Shown here piece after piece: positions 16,951-26,046 of a stretch of DNA of 64,000 nucleotides. Positions within the stretch are counted from its first letter, which is position 1. The number at the start of each line of letters is the position of its first letter. The stretch is from Actinomycetes bacterium (GTDB lineage Bacteria; Actinomycetota; Acidimicrobiia; Acidimicrobiales; Palsa-688): NCBI GenBank assembly GCA_021808665.1, contig JAKBBA010000003.1, positions 1-64,000 of the forward strand, in the 5' to 3' direction. Made by a program: the position numbers and the translations under genes. Under the pieces are notes generated by a model that was not told where the DNA came from, made no database searches, and saw only the letters and a list, made by a program, of their open reading frames with translations.

Positions 16951-17523
16951 TCATTGGCTCTCCACTGTCACGGCGGAGACGTACCAACCACCCGGGTCAG
17001 AGGTCACGGTCAATTGGTAGAGGGATAGGTTCGAAGAAGACCCTCCGTAGGGGCCGTAGCTGCACACGACAGGCGGTATCTGCGAGCAGCCTCGGAGGAT
17101 CACCGTCTGGCCTGAATAAGGCGACGCGAACAAGGAGGCCACAGCGGAGGGAGTCGCTACAGTAGCCGCCTTGGAGCGGTCCCCCGACTTCCAATCTCGT
17201 ATCAAGGTGGTGGTGGCCCCGAGGATCGACGACGCGGGATCGGGAGGTAGAGGAGTGGTCGTCGACGTGTCCGCTGCCGAAGAGGTCGGACCGGGAGTGA
17301 CGGTCGTAGCTGACGGGGGGACTGAGGTGCCGGCGGTCTGGGGGGGGAGCGAGGAAACTGTCCCAGGATTCGAGGCTTTCGCGACCGACCCGCACCCGGA
17401 GAGGGCGAGGGTCGCCACGGCGGCGCAGAGAGACATCCAAGCCGTGTTGCGCACCCCATCATCTTTGCCCCATAGTCGGCGTCGCCGGTTGCGGCGAAGC
17501 GAAACTCCCTTTTGTACGCTCAA
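16951..17523 (-). CDS. Hypothetical lipoprotein
   Basis: A secreted protein with a lipobox (LALSGC) after a hydrophobic stretch, then a Thr/Ser/Pro-rich linker and a C-terminal domain of about 100 residues (DWKSGDRSKAATVATPSAVASLF, then VTSDPGGWYVSAVTVESQ) resembling small extracellular domains of unknown function. Two starts are possible. TTG 17523 shares TTGA with the stop of the upstream CoA-transferase and gives a long basic N-terminus. GTG 17454 gives a shorter, more usual signal peptide. The coordinates given use the first. Confidence 0.75.
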   Translation of the reverse strand: MSVQKGVSLRRNRRRRLWGKDDGVRNTAWMSLCAAVATLALSGCGSVAKASNPGTVSSLPPQTAGTSVPPSATTVTPGPTSSAADTSTTTPLPPDPASSILGATTTLIRDWKSGDRSKAATVATPSAVASLFASPYSGQTVILRGCSQIPPVVCSYGPYGGSSSNLSLYQLTVTSDPGGWYVSAVTVESQ

Positions 17524-18830
17524 TGCCCGTCCCCAGCTGCCGGCGCCCTTTCGGCGTCCGCGGCCCGCTCAGCGGGTGAAGCTATCACCCCAGCTGAGCG
17601 CAACGCTTCTATGTCGTCGCTGCTACGGCCGAGCTCTGTGAGTATCTGAGTGTCGTGCTCTCCGAGCATCGGGGCGAGCCTCGGGACTCCAACCGGAGTA
17701 GAAGAGAAGCGAACCGGGTGTTTGGCCTCGAGCAGGCGGCCGATGGCGGGATGGTGTCGCGTTCTCAGGAGCCGACTGTGTCGGATCTGCGGGTCGTCCT
17801 GAACCTGGTCCAAGTCCAGGACCGGGCCGAACGGGACCTGCTCGGCGTCCAGGCGGGCAGTTAGGTCAGCGGTGGGCCACGACGCGATCGCAGAGGCGAC
17901 CATAGCGCCTATCTCCTCTCTGTTGGCGCGTACACCCGCTGCGTCGCAGTAGCGAGGGTCCGTCGTCCACTCTTCGTGACCGAGAGCCCGAAAGAGGCTG
18001 TGCAGCTCGTCGACGGTCGCCGTGAAATAGACGACCTGACCGTCGGCGGTTTCGCTCAGCCTGTAGACCCTGGCAAGCGTTGGCCTCGAATCGGCCTCGT
18101 CGTCGTCCAAGAGGGCCTTGGACTGGAACCCGTCAGGGAAGAAGAAGGCGAGGGCCGAGTCCAGCATCGGGATCACCAAGTGCTGCCCGCCGGCACCCCT
18201 GTCACGGGCGAACAGAGCTGCGCACACCGACCCGGCTGCTGTCAATGCTGTGGCCTTGTCGCACACGATGGTCCTGACCAGGTCCAAGAACGGTATCTCT
18301 GGGTTCTTCTGGACTGCCACGTGGCCGGTGAGGCCCTGGATTATAGGATCGTAAACTCGACGGGAGGCGTACGGGCCGTCAGGGCCGTAACCGCTGATCG
18401 ACACGTATACGATGTTCGGTTTTACTGCGGACACTGCTTCGAAATCCACGCCGAGCCGTTCGACTACCCCAGGCCGCCAGTTCTGCACGAACACGTCCGC
18501 TCCACGGCACAGATCTAACAGGACCTCTCGCCCTGCCGGGTGGTTTACGTCGATACGAATCGAGCGCTTCCCGCGGTTGCAGTTGGTGAACAGCCCGGCC
18601 ATCCCGTTGAGCTCTGGTGCCAGGTTGGAGCCTCGCGTTACGTCGCCTGCCATGGTCTCGACTTTGACGACGTCGGCGCCCTGCTCGGCTAGCCACATGG
18701 CAGCCAGAGGCCCCGATACGACGGCGGAGAAGTCGACGACCCGTACCCCGCTCAGCGGACCGGATGCTGTCGGTCGAGTCGGGGTCTCCCCCTGGTTAGC
18801 ATCTTCTGTGTTGTTGCGCTCTGGAACCAT
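17520..18830 (-). CDS. Family III (CaiB/BaiF) CoA-transferase
   Basis: A 436-residue acyl-CoA:carboxylate CoA-transferase. It has VRVVDFSAVVSGPLAAMWLAEQGADVVKVE (29-58), NRGKRSIRIDVNHPAGREVLLDLCRGADVFVQNWRPGVVERLG, and the presumed catalytic Asp161 in VYDPIIQGLTGH. The N-terminus carries about 25 extra low-complexity residues. It acts in the cytoplasm on an organic acid that cannot be named from sequence. It is followed downstream by the lipoprotein gene in a 4-base overlap, and preceded by purU. Confidence 0.9.
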   Translation of the reverse strand: MVPERNNTEDANQGETPTRPTASGPLSGVRVVDFSAVVSGPLAAMWLAEQGADVVKVETMAGDVTRGSNLAPELNGMAGLFTNCNRGKRSIRIDVNHPAGREVLLDLCRGADVFVQNWRPGVVERLGVDFEAVSAVKPNIVYVSISGYGPDGPYASRRVYDPIIQGLTGHVAVQKNPEIPFLDLVRTIVCDKATALTAAGSVCAALFARDRGAGGQHLVIPMLDSALAFFFPDGFQSKALLDDDEADSRPTLARVYRLSETADGQVVYFTATVDELHSLFRALGHEEWTTDPRYCDAAGVRANREEIGAMVASAIASWPTADLTARLDAEQVPFGPVLDLDQVQDDPQIRHSRLLRTRHHPAIGRLLEAKHPVRFSSTPVGVPRLAPMLGEHDTQILTELGRSSDDIEALRSAGVIASPAERAADAERAPAAGDGH

Positions 18831-18843
18831 CCTCGCCCCCGGG

Positions 18844-19704
18844 TCAGTCGAAAACTACGGTCTTGTGACCGTACACCAGCACTCGTCCGGCGAGGTGTGC
18901 GCGCACCGCCCGCGCAAGAACGACGGTCTCTAGGTCACGACCTTTGAGGACCAGATCACTGACCGAGTCGCGATGCGACACTGCTGTGACACCTTGATCG
19001 ATGATCGGTCCTTCGTCTAGGTCCTCTGTGGCGTAGTGGGCCGTAGCTCCTATCAGCTTGACACCTCGGACATGCGCCTGGGCGTACGGGTGCCCGCCCT
19101 TGAAGGCGGGTAGGAAAGAATGATGAATGTTGATGATCCTGTCCCTGAAGGCCTCGATCAGCGGTTCGCCGAGGATCTGCATGTACCGGGCTAGCACAAC
19201 CAGGTCGACGCCAACGCGCGTGAGGATATCGAGCACCGCCCGCTCCTGTTCGGCGCGAGTCTCTGGATTAACGGGAAACTCGTGGTAGGGGACCCCGAAG
19301 TGCCGCGCCGTGTCAGCATGATCAGGCCAGTTGCTTATTATGGCGACGACGTCGCACGGTAACTGGCCTGCACTCCACCGTGCGAGAAGGTCGTATAGGC
19401 AGTGTCCGAATTTCGATACGAATATAGCGACTTGTGGAAGTTCGTCCGAGAAGCTCAGCTTCCACTCCATCGAGTACTCTTCTGCCAGCCGGGCGAAACG
19501 GTCCGCCAACTCGTGCCGGCCAATGGGGACTTCATCGAGTGTGAACTCCACACGTTGGAAAAACACGCCGGCCTCGGAATCGGTGTGCTGATCTGCATGG
19601 ACGATGTTCCCGTTGAGCTTCCATACGAAGTCGGCAACTCTCGCTACCAGGCCCGTCCTGTCGGGGCAGCTGAGAAGCAACCGTGCGCTGGGTGAATCAG
19701 TCAC
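18844..19704 (-). CDS. purU: Formyltetrahydrofolate deformylase
   Basis: Hydrolyses 10-formyl-THF to formate and THF, balancing one-carbon pools and supplying formate. It is 286 residues long. The N-terminal ACT domain (about 6-85, LLSCPDRTGLVARVADF) is followed by the formyl-transferase fold with catalytic Asn192, His194 (INIHHSFLPAFKGG) and Asp230 (TEDLDEGPIIDQ). GTG 19704 is 6 bases downstream of a TACCGT -10-like element, so initiation may be leaderless. Confidence 0.95.
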   Translation of the reverse strand: MTDSPSARLLLSCPDRTGLVARVADFVWKLNGNIVHADQHTDSEAGVFFQRVEFTLDEVPIGRHELADRFARLAEEYSMEWKLSFSDELPQVAIFVSKFGHCLYDLLARWSAGQLPCDVVAIISNWPDHADTARHFGVPYHEFPVNPETRAEQERAVLDILTRVGVDLVVLARYMQILGEPLIEAFRDRIINIHHSFLPAFKGGHPYAQAHVRGVKLIGATAHYATEDLDEGPIIDQGVTAVSHRDSVSDLVLKGRDLETVVLARAVRAHLAGRVLVYGHKTVVFD

Positions 19705-19742
19705 GGCCGAAACGGTAGCCTGCCCGCGGGCCTCGACGGTTC

Positions 19743-20600
19743 TCAGCGTGCTCTAGTCGCAACGGCGAAAATGCGTCTGAACGGGAAAATCGTCTCGCCG
19801 GACGCCTCACGTGGATACGCAACGCGAAGTGATTCCCTGTAGGACTCGGCGAACGACAGGGCTTCGTCAGGGTTGAGTGCCTCGACGTAGGGTCGTAACG
19901 CTGTGGCGCTCACCCACTCGAAGACGGGGTCATCCCCAGTCAGGCGGTGGTAGTAGGTGGTTTCCCAGATGTCGACGTCGTCTGCTACGCGGCCCAGAAG
20001 GGTGTAGTACTCGGAGGGACGGTGAACCTTGTTGGCGGGGTCCCTGGTGGCGAAGCGGTGGCGCCACTTCTCGGAGGCGGCGATATCGGAGAGCAGCGTG
20101 TGGCTGGGAGCGCCGAAGTTGCCTGGAACCTGGAAGGCCAAGGCCCCGCCCTTCCTTAGCCCTTCCACCCAGGATCCAAAACGGCTCGCGTGGCCTGGTA
20201 TCCAGTGGAGAGCCGCGTTGGAAAAGATCACATCCAGGCTCGACGGCTCAGGATTCCACGAGGCTATGTCAGCCCTTACGAACCTGACCGAACCTTCCCG
20301 CCTTGCCTCTATTCGAGGACCGGCGTGCGACGAGACGTCCTCGCTGCGTACGCCAGCAGGCTGCTCGCCTGCGGACGCCTTGGCGAGCATTTCGTCGGAA
20401 AGGTCGATACCGACGACCTTGGCCCCCAGCCAACGTCGCGCCAGCACGGCAGTGCCAGCCCCCGTGCCGCATCCGAGGTCGACCACGTTGCGAACGTCTA
20501 CTGTGGGGATCCTGGCAAGAAGCTCCCAGAACGGGCGTTGCCGCTCGTCCCTGTAACGCAAGTACTGGCCTGGATCCCACGGGATGTGGCGTTCCGTCAC
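19743..20600 (-). CDS. tam: Class I SAM methyltransferase, trans-aconitate methyltransferase-like
   Basis: A 285-residue methyltransferase. The N-terminus WDPGQYLRYRDERQRPFWELLARIP and motif I (VVDLGCGTGAG, 39-49), then GIDLSDEMLAKASA and SNAALHWIPGH, match the trans-aconitate 2-methyltransferase group, which methyl-esterifies the aconitase inhibitor trans-aconitate. A segment of about 20 residues rich in Ser/Arg follows the SAM-binding helix, an insertion compared with typical Tam. Other SAM methyltransferases of this fold cannot be excluded. Confidence 0.78.
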   Translation of the reverse strand: MTERHIPWDPGQYLRYRDERQRPFWELLARIPTVDVRNVVDLGCGTGAGTAVLARRWLGAKVVGIDLSDEMLAKASAGEQPAGVRSEDVSSHAGPRIEARREGSVRFVRADIASWNPEPSSLDVIFSNAALHWIPGHASRFGSWVEGLRKGGALAFQVPGNFGAPSHTLLSDIAASEKWRHRFATRDPANKVHRPSEYYTLLGRVADDVDIWETTYYHRLTGDDPVFEWVSATALRPYVEALNPDEALSFAESYRESLRVAYPREASGETIFPFRRIFAVATRAR

Positions 20601-20615
20601 CCGTCCGCCGCTCGC

Positions 20616-21575
20616 TCAGAGTCCGAGTTCGGCCGTTTGGTGAGCTCGAATGTCAGATGTTTGACCGAAAACGAGAAGGAACGTGGCTTCGCGCATCAGC
20701 CTGGCAGCGGTGGCGTCCGCTTCGACCGATCGCCCCCCGCCAGCGACGGAGACCGCTGCTGCAGCCCGAAGGGCCAAGATGGACGCGTCAGCCCGAGCCG
20801 AAGCCAGCTCGGAAGGGCCTGAGCGGTCCAGGCGGCGCCTGAGCGCACCGACCTCAGCGTCGAGAGTTTGTGATCCGAGCAGCGTTGCGCATCGGGCCGC
20901 GACGCCAAGCGCCAGGTATCCGTTCGATGCCATGCCTGCCAGGTCCCGCCGCCGCCAGTTCTCGTAGGCTTCGACGCCGACAACCCGCTCGGACGGCACC
21001 TCCAGACGATCCCAGGTCAGGCGGACCGTCGCCGAGGCGTCCAGCGCGGCGAGGCGAACCCGTTGGGCTTCCTGGCCGACCCTACAGTCGGCATCGAGAA
21101 GAAGCCAGACCATGTCGTCGCCACTCCGGGCACCGGCCAACACGATGTCGACCAGACCCCATCCTGTAACCCACGGTGCGAAACCGCTAAGCAGCCAGCC
21201 GTCGCCGAACGCTGACAGTTCGGCGACGGCTGACGGGGGACCGGGGCGGCGCAGCGCCGCGTAGGCTATCCCGGCACGCCGCCCCCCTGAGCGCAGAGCT
21301 TCAAGCCACTCGTCCGCCAACTCCCCGCCTGCGGCAGCCACCGCTCGCACGGCCGAGTGGTGCTGTATCCAGACGAATGTCGTAGCCAAGCTCGCACCAG
21401 CCAAGGACTCGATGACGCGACCTGCCAGAGTGCGATCTTCCGGAAGGCTGTACAGTCCCGCCTCGGCGATCGCATCGAGATAGCGACGGGGCACTACGGG
21501 TGCCGCATCTATCAGGTTCGCTTCAGGGAAAAGTAGCTCCTCGGCTAAGCGGCGGGCTTCGTCTGCAGCGCTCAT
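20616..21575 (-). CDS. Acyl-CoA dehydrogenase-like protein
   Basis: About 319 residues, shorter than a standard acyl-CoA dehydrogenase. It keeps the N-terminal helical fold (DEARRLAEELLFPEANLIDAAPVVPRRYLDAIAEAGLYSLP), an FAD-domain-like FGDGWLLSGFAPWVTGWGLVDIVLA segment and the C-terminal helices (ARADASILALRAAAAVSVAGGGRSVE). The usual catalytic C-terminal motif around GEGTNEIQ is missing. It may therefore be a monooxygenase-like member or have lost dehydrogenase activity. The start is uncertain; I used the Met at 21575, but 21608 is also open. Confidence 0.78.
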   Translation of the reverse strand: MSAADEARRLAEELLFPEANLIDAAPVVPRRYLDAIAEAGLYSLPEDRTLAGRVIESLAGASLATTFVWIQHHSAVRAVAAAGGELADEWLEALRSGGRRAGIAYAALRRPGPPSAVAELSAFGDGWLLSGFAPWVTGWGLVDIVLAGARSGDDMVWLLLDADCRVGQEAQRVRLAALDASATVRLTWDRLEVPSERVVGVEAYENWRRRDLAGMASNGYLALGVAARCATLLGSQTLDAEVGALRRRLDRSGPSELASARADASILALRAAAAVSVAGGGRSVEADATAARLMREATFLLVFGQTSDIRAHQTAELGL

Positions 21576-21662
21576 CACAGTCAAGTGTTGCCGATTTCTC
21601 GTTAACAATCATCCGGGTTTCTTCGCCGACGGCCACGGGTTCTCCCCGAGGAGACGGCCAGC

Positions 21663-21992
21663 TCAGAGCGCTTGCGCCTCGGCGAGAACCTCAGCGGCCA
21701 CGCTGGCCTTGAGATCTCCTGAGGGGATCAAGTCGACGGGGGCTCCGAGTAGCGCTTCCAGCCCGGCTTGGCAGCGGCCGAGAGCCATCAGGCCGACACC
21801 TTCGGGTATGTCGACGAGGAGGTCCACGTCGCTTTCAGGGGTTTCCTCTCCGCGTGCGACGCTGCCGAAGATACGCGGGTTGCTCAGTCCGTATCGCGAC
21901 AGCACTTCATGCACCTCAAAGCGAAGGTGTTGGAGCCGCTGGCCGAGAACTCTCTTAGTCACCGTTGTCGTCGCAGGTGCGGGTAGGCGCAT
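21663..21992 (-). CDS. MNT-type nucleotidyltransferase domain protein
   Basis: A 109-residue minimal nucleotidyltransferase. The core motif GSVARGEETPESDVDLLVD (about 43-61) has the GS and DxD residues of the polymerase-beta-like fold; the DLIPSGDLKASVAAEVLAEA end is typical. Such proteins are the antitoxin half of HEPN/MNT pairs, where they AMPylate the HEPN toxin. No HEPN gene is next to it, so it looks like an orphan. The frame continues upstream through the tRNA-Ser gene, but that stretch is not coding. Confidence 0.85.
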   Translation of the reverse strand: MRLPAPATTTVTKRVLGQRLQHLRFEVHEVLSRYGLSNPRIFGSVARGEETPESDVDLLVDIPEGVGLMALGRCQAGLEALLGAPVDLIPSGDLKASVAAEVLAEAQAL

Positions 21993-22115
21993 CTCGAGTT
22001 CCAATCTGCTGGTCGACGAGCTGACACCTAAGGAGAAGGCGCCGTCTATCAGGTGACAAGTGCTTGTTGGGCTAGCGTGCGGCGGAGGGAGCGGTCGACT
22101 AGCATTCGAGGTCAC

Positions 22116-22207
22116 GGAGAGGTGCGAGAGTGGCCGAATCGGACTCACTGCTAATGAGTTGACTTGGGAGACCGGGTCCGGGGGTTCAAATCCCCCCCTC
22201 TCCGCCA
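22116..22207 (+). tRNA. tRNA-Ser (anticodon GCU)
   Basis: A class II tRNA with a long variable arm. The acceptor stem GGAGAGG pairs with CCTCTCC, followed by discriminator G and an encoded CCA (22205-22207). The anticodon stem ACTCA/TGAGT encloses CTGCTAA, giving anticodon GCT (GCU). The T arm is CGGGGGTTCAAATCCCCCC. A TAGCAT element about 10 bases upstream may be its -10 box. Confidence 0.96.
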
Positions 22208-22296
22208 GCAACCGCCGCTGACCCAACCCCAGCCGAGTTACGTCCGGGCAGCCTGAACCTCCGACGCGCAAGCGGAGTTGGCGTAGCAGCGCCAGT

Positions 22297-23046
22297 TCAC
22301 GGCTTTTCGCGGTGCACCAGCCACACCCTAGCCTGATCACGGGGGCGGACCACGACCTGGTCGATATCCACATGGCTCGGTCTGGTGGCGACAAAGGCGA
22401 TGACGTCGGCGACGTCATCGGCTCTGAGAGGCGTAATCCCCTTGTAAACAGCGTTGGCGCGCTCCTCGTCGCCGTCGAAACGGACCAGGGAGAACTCGGT
22501 CTCCACGAGCCCCGGGTCGACTTCGCTGACCCTTACCGGCTTGCCGACCAGTTCGATCCGCAGCACGTCGGTGACTGCCCGAGCTGCGTGCTTGACGGCG
22601 TTATACCCGCCACCGCCGGCGTAGGGCTCGAAGGCCGCCACGGAGCCGACGTTGATGACGTGCCCGTCTCCGGAGCCGATCAGTCTGGGCAGCAGGGCAC
22701 GGGTCATCCTCATGAGGCCCATGACGTTGGTGTCGTACATCGTCTGCCATTGCGATTCGTCGGCTTCACCCACGCTGTTCAGCCCGAGCGCCCCGCCGGC
22801 ATTGTTGACTAGGAGCCGGCAGTCGTCTCCTACTTGTGAGCAGAAGCGTTCCACCGAGGCGGCGTCAGTGACGTCGAGGTGCATTCCCTGAGCGCTCGGT
22901 CCGATGTCAGCAACGAGGTCTTGCAGCCGATCTGCCCGTCGCGCCCCGAGGATCACCTTGAAACCTTCGGCCGCGAGCCGACGCGCGGTGGCGGCGCCGA
23001 TACCGCTGGAAGCTCCTGTTATGACCGCAGTTCCCGATGATGTCAT
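22297..23046 (-). CDS. SDR-family oxidoreductase
   Basis: A 249-residue short-chain dehydrogenase. TGASSGIG (about 10-17), NNAGG, the catalytic YNAVK motif and PGLVETEF place it in the classical/YdfG-like group, which usually prefers NADP(H). The GARRADR segment (Arg after the second strand) supports NADPH use. It ends 89 bases from the 3' end of tRNA-Ser, in convergent orientation. The substrate is unknown. Confidence 0.9.
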   Translation of the reverse strand: MTSSGTAVITGASSGIGAATARRLAAEGFKVILGARRADRLQDLVADIGPSAQGMHLDVTDAASVERFCSQVGDDCRLLVNNAGGALGLNSVGEADESQWQTMYDTNVMGLMRMTRALLPRLIGSGDGHVINVGSVAAFEPYAGGGGYNAVKHAARAVTDVLRIELVGKPVRVSEVDPGLVETEFSLVRFDGDEERANAVYKGITPLRADDVADVIAFVATRPSHVDIDQVVVRPRDQARVWLVHREKP

Positions 23047-23231
23047 GCGCCAAGACTAGGTAATCGGGATGGCAGTAGCGCTCGGCTCGTCTGCAGGGCC
23101 ACAGCCTGGCGTAGATACCCAGATCGCCCCCACCTGCCCTGCCGGCGTGGGTGCTGCAGAGATTGGCTCGATGGTAGGAGGGCGCGTAGCCGTTAGGCGG
23201 CTCGAGCGGGAATACTGGAGGAGTGCAGGAT

Positions 23232-24035
23232 GTGAGGCGACGTAGGGTCGACCGTCGTCGCAGTGGCCGACCCGTCGGGCGGACATACCCGATGAAATGG
23301 GTGGTAGTGGCTCTCGCCGTTACCGCAGCGGCTTTCATAGGCGGGCCATACCTGTTTATCGCTTTGTTCTTGGGTTCAGCTCCTGCCAAACTGCACCTGC
23401 CGAACGTTGCAACCGCCGCGGCGGATCCCGTCGCTCCAGGTCCTGTCAGCGGGACGTGGGCGGTCTCCACCGGCTCGCAGGCCGGTTACCGGGTCCACGA
23501 ATATCTGTTCGGTCAGTCCCATACGGCTGTCGGTCGAACTGCGCAGGTGAGCGGTGAAATGGTCATCTCGGGATCAGAGGTGACGGCAGCGAGCTTCAGC
23601 GTCGACATGTCCTCCGTCAAGTCTGACCAGGCCGCTAGGGACGCACAGTTCCGCGGCTACATCATGGAGACCTACAAATATCCCCACGCCGCGTTCGTGC
23701 TTGCGCAACCTGTTTCTCTAGGAGCGCTGCCCCCGGTGGGCCAGGTGGTATCGCTCCCTGTTTCTGGGGAGCTTACCATGAGAGGCGTAACTCGAACCGT
23801 CAACTTCACCTTGAAGGCTGAGAGGCTCCAATCGGGGATTGATGTGGATGCGGCGATTCCGATCACCTTCTCCTTGTGGAAGATACCGTCACCTGATTTC
23901 GCGGTAGCACGAGTCGGATCGTCGGGAACCCTCGAAGTACTGCTCCACTTCGCTCGCGCCGACTCGAAAGGCCATCCGCTGGTACCAGTGAAGACGACCC
24001 CGACGACCACGGTGTTCGTTCCCGGCACCTTCTAA
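23232..24035 (+). CDS. YceI-family protein, membrane-anchored
   Basis: A 267-residue protein with a very basic N-terminus, one hydrophobic segment (about 22-47) and an extracytoplasmic YceI domain (about 75-245). The domain shows the lipocalin-like pattern: YRVHEYLFGQSHTAVGRT, SFSVDMSSVKSDQAARDAQFRGYIMET, FVLAQPVSL, GELTMRGVTRTVNFTLKAE. YceI domains bind polyisoprenoid or similar lipids. GTG 23232 is 9 bases after GGAGGA and is preferred over 23223 and ATG 23292. It ends in a short Thr/Pro-rich tail. Confidence 0.87.
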   Translation: MRRRRVDRRRSGRPVGRTYPMKWVVVALAVTAAAFIGGPYLFIALFLGSAPAKLHLPNVATAAADPVAPGPVSGTWAVSTGSQAGYRVHEYLFGQSHTAVGRTAQVSGEMVISGSEVTAASFSVDMSSVKSDQAARDAQFRGYIMETYKYPHAAFVLAQPVSLGALPPVGQVVSLPVSGELTMRGVTRTVNFTLKAERLQSGIDVDAAIPITFSLWKIPSPDFAVARVGSSGTLEVLLHFARADSKGHPLVPVKTTPTTTVFVPGTF

Positions 24036-24099
24036 CATTGGTGCCCTAACAGCGGCGTCGGGAAGTGGAACGACAAGGATCCGATGGGCGCTGCCCTGG

Positions 24100-26046
24100 T
24101 CAGAACTCCTGGCTCTCGACCAGTCCGACCAGGTCAGCCATGATTACAGCCAAACGGTAGTCCTTAGGCGTGTAGACAGCGGCGACGCCCAAGGATCGAA
24201 GTGTCGCCTCGTCCGGCGGAGGGACTATCCCGCCAACGACGACTGGAACTTCGAGACCCTCGGAGCGCAAACCCCGCATCACGTCGCCCGCCAACTCCAC
24301 GTGGGACCCCGAGAGGATCGACAAGCCGACGACGTCGACCCCCTCGTCCCGTGCCGCTGCCACGATCTGAGCGGCGCTCTGGCGGATTCCCTGGTACACG
24401 ACTTCGAAACCGGCGTCGCGCGCTGCGACGGCGATCTGCTCGGCCCCGTTGGAGTGTCCGTCGAGACCGGGCTTGGCCACGAGCAGCCTCGGCGGCCCCC
24501 CGCGTGCTTGGGACAGGGCACGGACGCGCTCGCGAACGATGGCAAGGTCGCCGCTTCGGACACCGAGGCCGCCCGACACCCCTGTGGGAGCTCTGTAGCT
24601 TCCCCAGACCTCTCTCAGCGCTCCGGCCCACTCCCCGGTTGTGCCGCCTGCGCGCGCTAGTTCCAACGTGGCGTCCATCAGGTTGTCCGAGCCTTCGGCG
24701 CTGAAACGGAGCAAGTCGAGGGCCCTTCTGACCGACGAGGCGTCGCGTCGGTCTCTCCAACGGATCACCTCGTCGACAAGGGCCGCCTCTACGGCGGGAT
24801 CGACCCTGAGAATCGACCCGTCACCGACGAGTGGGGAGGCCTCGCTGGTTGTGAACCTGTTCACCCCCACCACGACCTGCTCAGCGGATTCGATGCGCCT
24901 AGCTCTGTCCGATTGGGAGCGAACGAGGCGGGCTTTGAGCTCGTCGATAGCATCGAACGAGCCGCCCATACCAAGAATCTCCTCCAGCTCCGATCGTGCT
25001 TTGCTGACAAGTTCGGCGGTGAGAGCCTCGATGACGTGCGAGCCTTTGAAAATGTCTTCGTGGTCGAGGAGGTCCGTCTCGTAGGCGAGGATCTGCTGTA
25101 TCCGTAGCGACCACTGCTGATCCCACGGCCGGGGAAGCCCGAGTGCCTCGTTCCACGCCGGTAGCTGGATCGCTCTTGCGCGAGCGTCCTTCGAGAGGGT
25201 CACCCCCAGTGTCTCGAGGACGATACGGGTCACGTTGTTTTCGGGCTGCTGTTCTGTGAGTCCCAAGGAGTTGACCTGTACGCCGTAGCGAAAGCGGCGC
25301 ATCTTGGGATCCGTCACCTCGTATCGCTCCTCGCAGATCTGGTCCCACATGGCTGCGAACGCCCGCATCTTGCAGACTTCCTCGACGAAGCGGATACCAG
25401 AGTTGCAGAAAAAAGAGATCCTTCCAACCAGCTTCGGTATATCTCCGGGGGCCACCTGGCCGGAGGATTTGACTGCGTCGAGCACGCTGACGGCGGTAGC
25501 CAAGGCGAAGGCCAGCTCCTGCTCTGGTGTCGCCCCCGCCTCTTGGAGGTGGTAGCTGCACACGTTGATGGGGTTCCAACGTGGAGCGTTCCTGAGTGTC
25601 CAGGCGATGGTGTCGACCGTTAGGCGCCGGCTCGGTGCCGGACCAAAAATGTATGTTCCTCGTGAAAGGTACTCCTTGATTACGTCGTTCTGGATGGTCC
25701 CGGTCAGGGCCACCGGGTCCAGCCCTTGGTTGCGCGCTTCGGTGACGTACAGGGCGAACAGCCACGCTGCCGTTGCGTTGATCGTCATAGAGGTGTTCAT
25801 CTGATCGAGCGGGATGCCGTCCAGAAGTTCGTGCATGTGTCCGAGGTGGGCTACGGGGACTCCGACTTTGCCTACCTCACCCGCTGATTCTGGCGCGTCG
25901 GGGTCGTAGCCGGTCTGGGTCGGTAGGTCGAAAGCTACCGACAGGCCAGTCTGGCCTTTCTCCAGGTTCTTCCGGTACAGAGCGTTCGAGTCACGGGCGG
26001 TGGAGTGCCCGGAGTAGGTTCGCATCAACCACGCTGCATCGGTCAT
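24100..26046 (-). CDS. ecm: Ethylmalonyl-CoA mutase-like B12-dependent mutase (MeaA type)
   Basis: A 648-residue acyl-CoA mutase in one chain. The N-terminal TIM-barrel part starts WLMRTYSGHSTARDSNALYRKNLEKGQTGLSVAFDLPTQTG, closer to MeaA/ethylmalonyl-CoA mutase than to methylmalonyl-CoA mutase, which is around 720 residues and begins differently. The C-terminal cobalamin domain (about 515-648) has the base-off motif DGHSNG with His531, and GLSILSGSH. It would interconvert ethylmalonyl-CoA and methylsuccinyl-CoA in the ethylmalonyl-CoA pathway of acetyl-CoA assimilation. Crotonyl-CoA carboxylase/reductase, the marker enzyme, is not in this window, so the assignment rests on sequence type. Confidence 0.85.
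   Translation of the reverse strand: MTDAAWLMRTYSGHSTARDSNALYRKNLEKGQTGLSVAFDLPTQTGYDPDAPESAGEVGKVGVPVAHLGHMHELLDGIPLDQMNTSMTINATAAWLFALYVTEARNQGLDPVALTGTIQNDVIKEYLSRGTYIFGPAPSRRLTVDTIAWTLRNAPRWNPINVCSYHLQEAGATPEQELAFALATAVSVLDAVKSSGQVAPGDIPKLVGRISFFCNSGIRFVEEVCKMRAFAAMWDQICEERYEVTDPKMRRFRYGVQVNSLGLTEQQPENNVTRIVLETLGVTLSKDARARAIQLPAWNEALGLPRPWDQQWSLRIQQILAYETDLLDHEDIFKGSHVIEALTAELVSKARSELEEILGMGGSFDAIDELKARLVRSQSDRARRIESAEQVVVGVNRFTTSEASPLVGDGSILRVDPAVEAALVDEVIRWRDRRDASSVRRALDLLRFSAEGSDNLMDATLELARAGGTTGEWAGALREVWGSYRAPTGVSGGLGVRSGDLAIVRERVRALSQARGGPPRLLVAKPGLDGHSNGAEQIAVAARDAGFEVVYQGIRQSAAQIVAAARDEGVDVVGLSILSGSHVELAGDVMRGLRSEGLEVPVVVGGIVPPPDEATLRSLGVAAVYTPKDYRLAVIMADLVGLVESQEF

Noticed and set aside
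21993..22418. N-terminal extension of the nucleotidyltransferase frame
   Set aside because: It would translate antisense through tRNA-Ser(GCU) and a neighbouring SDR gene; the MNT domain starts after 21992.
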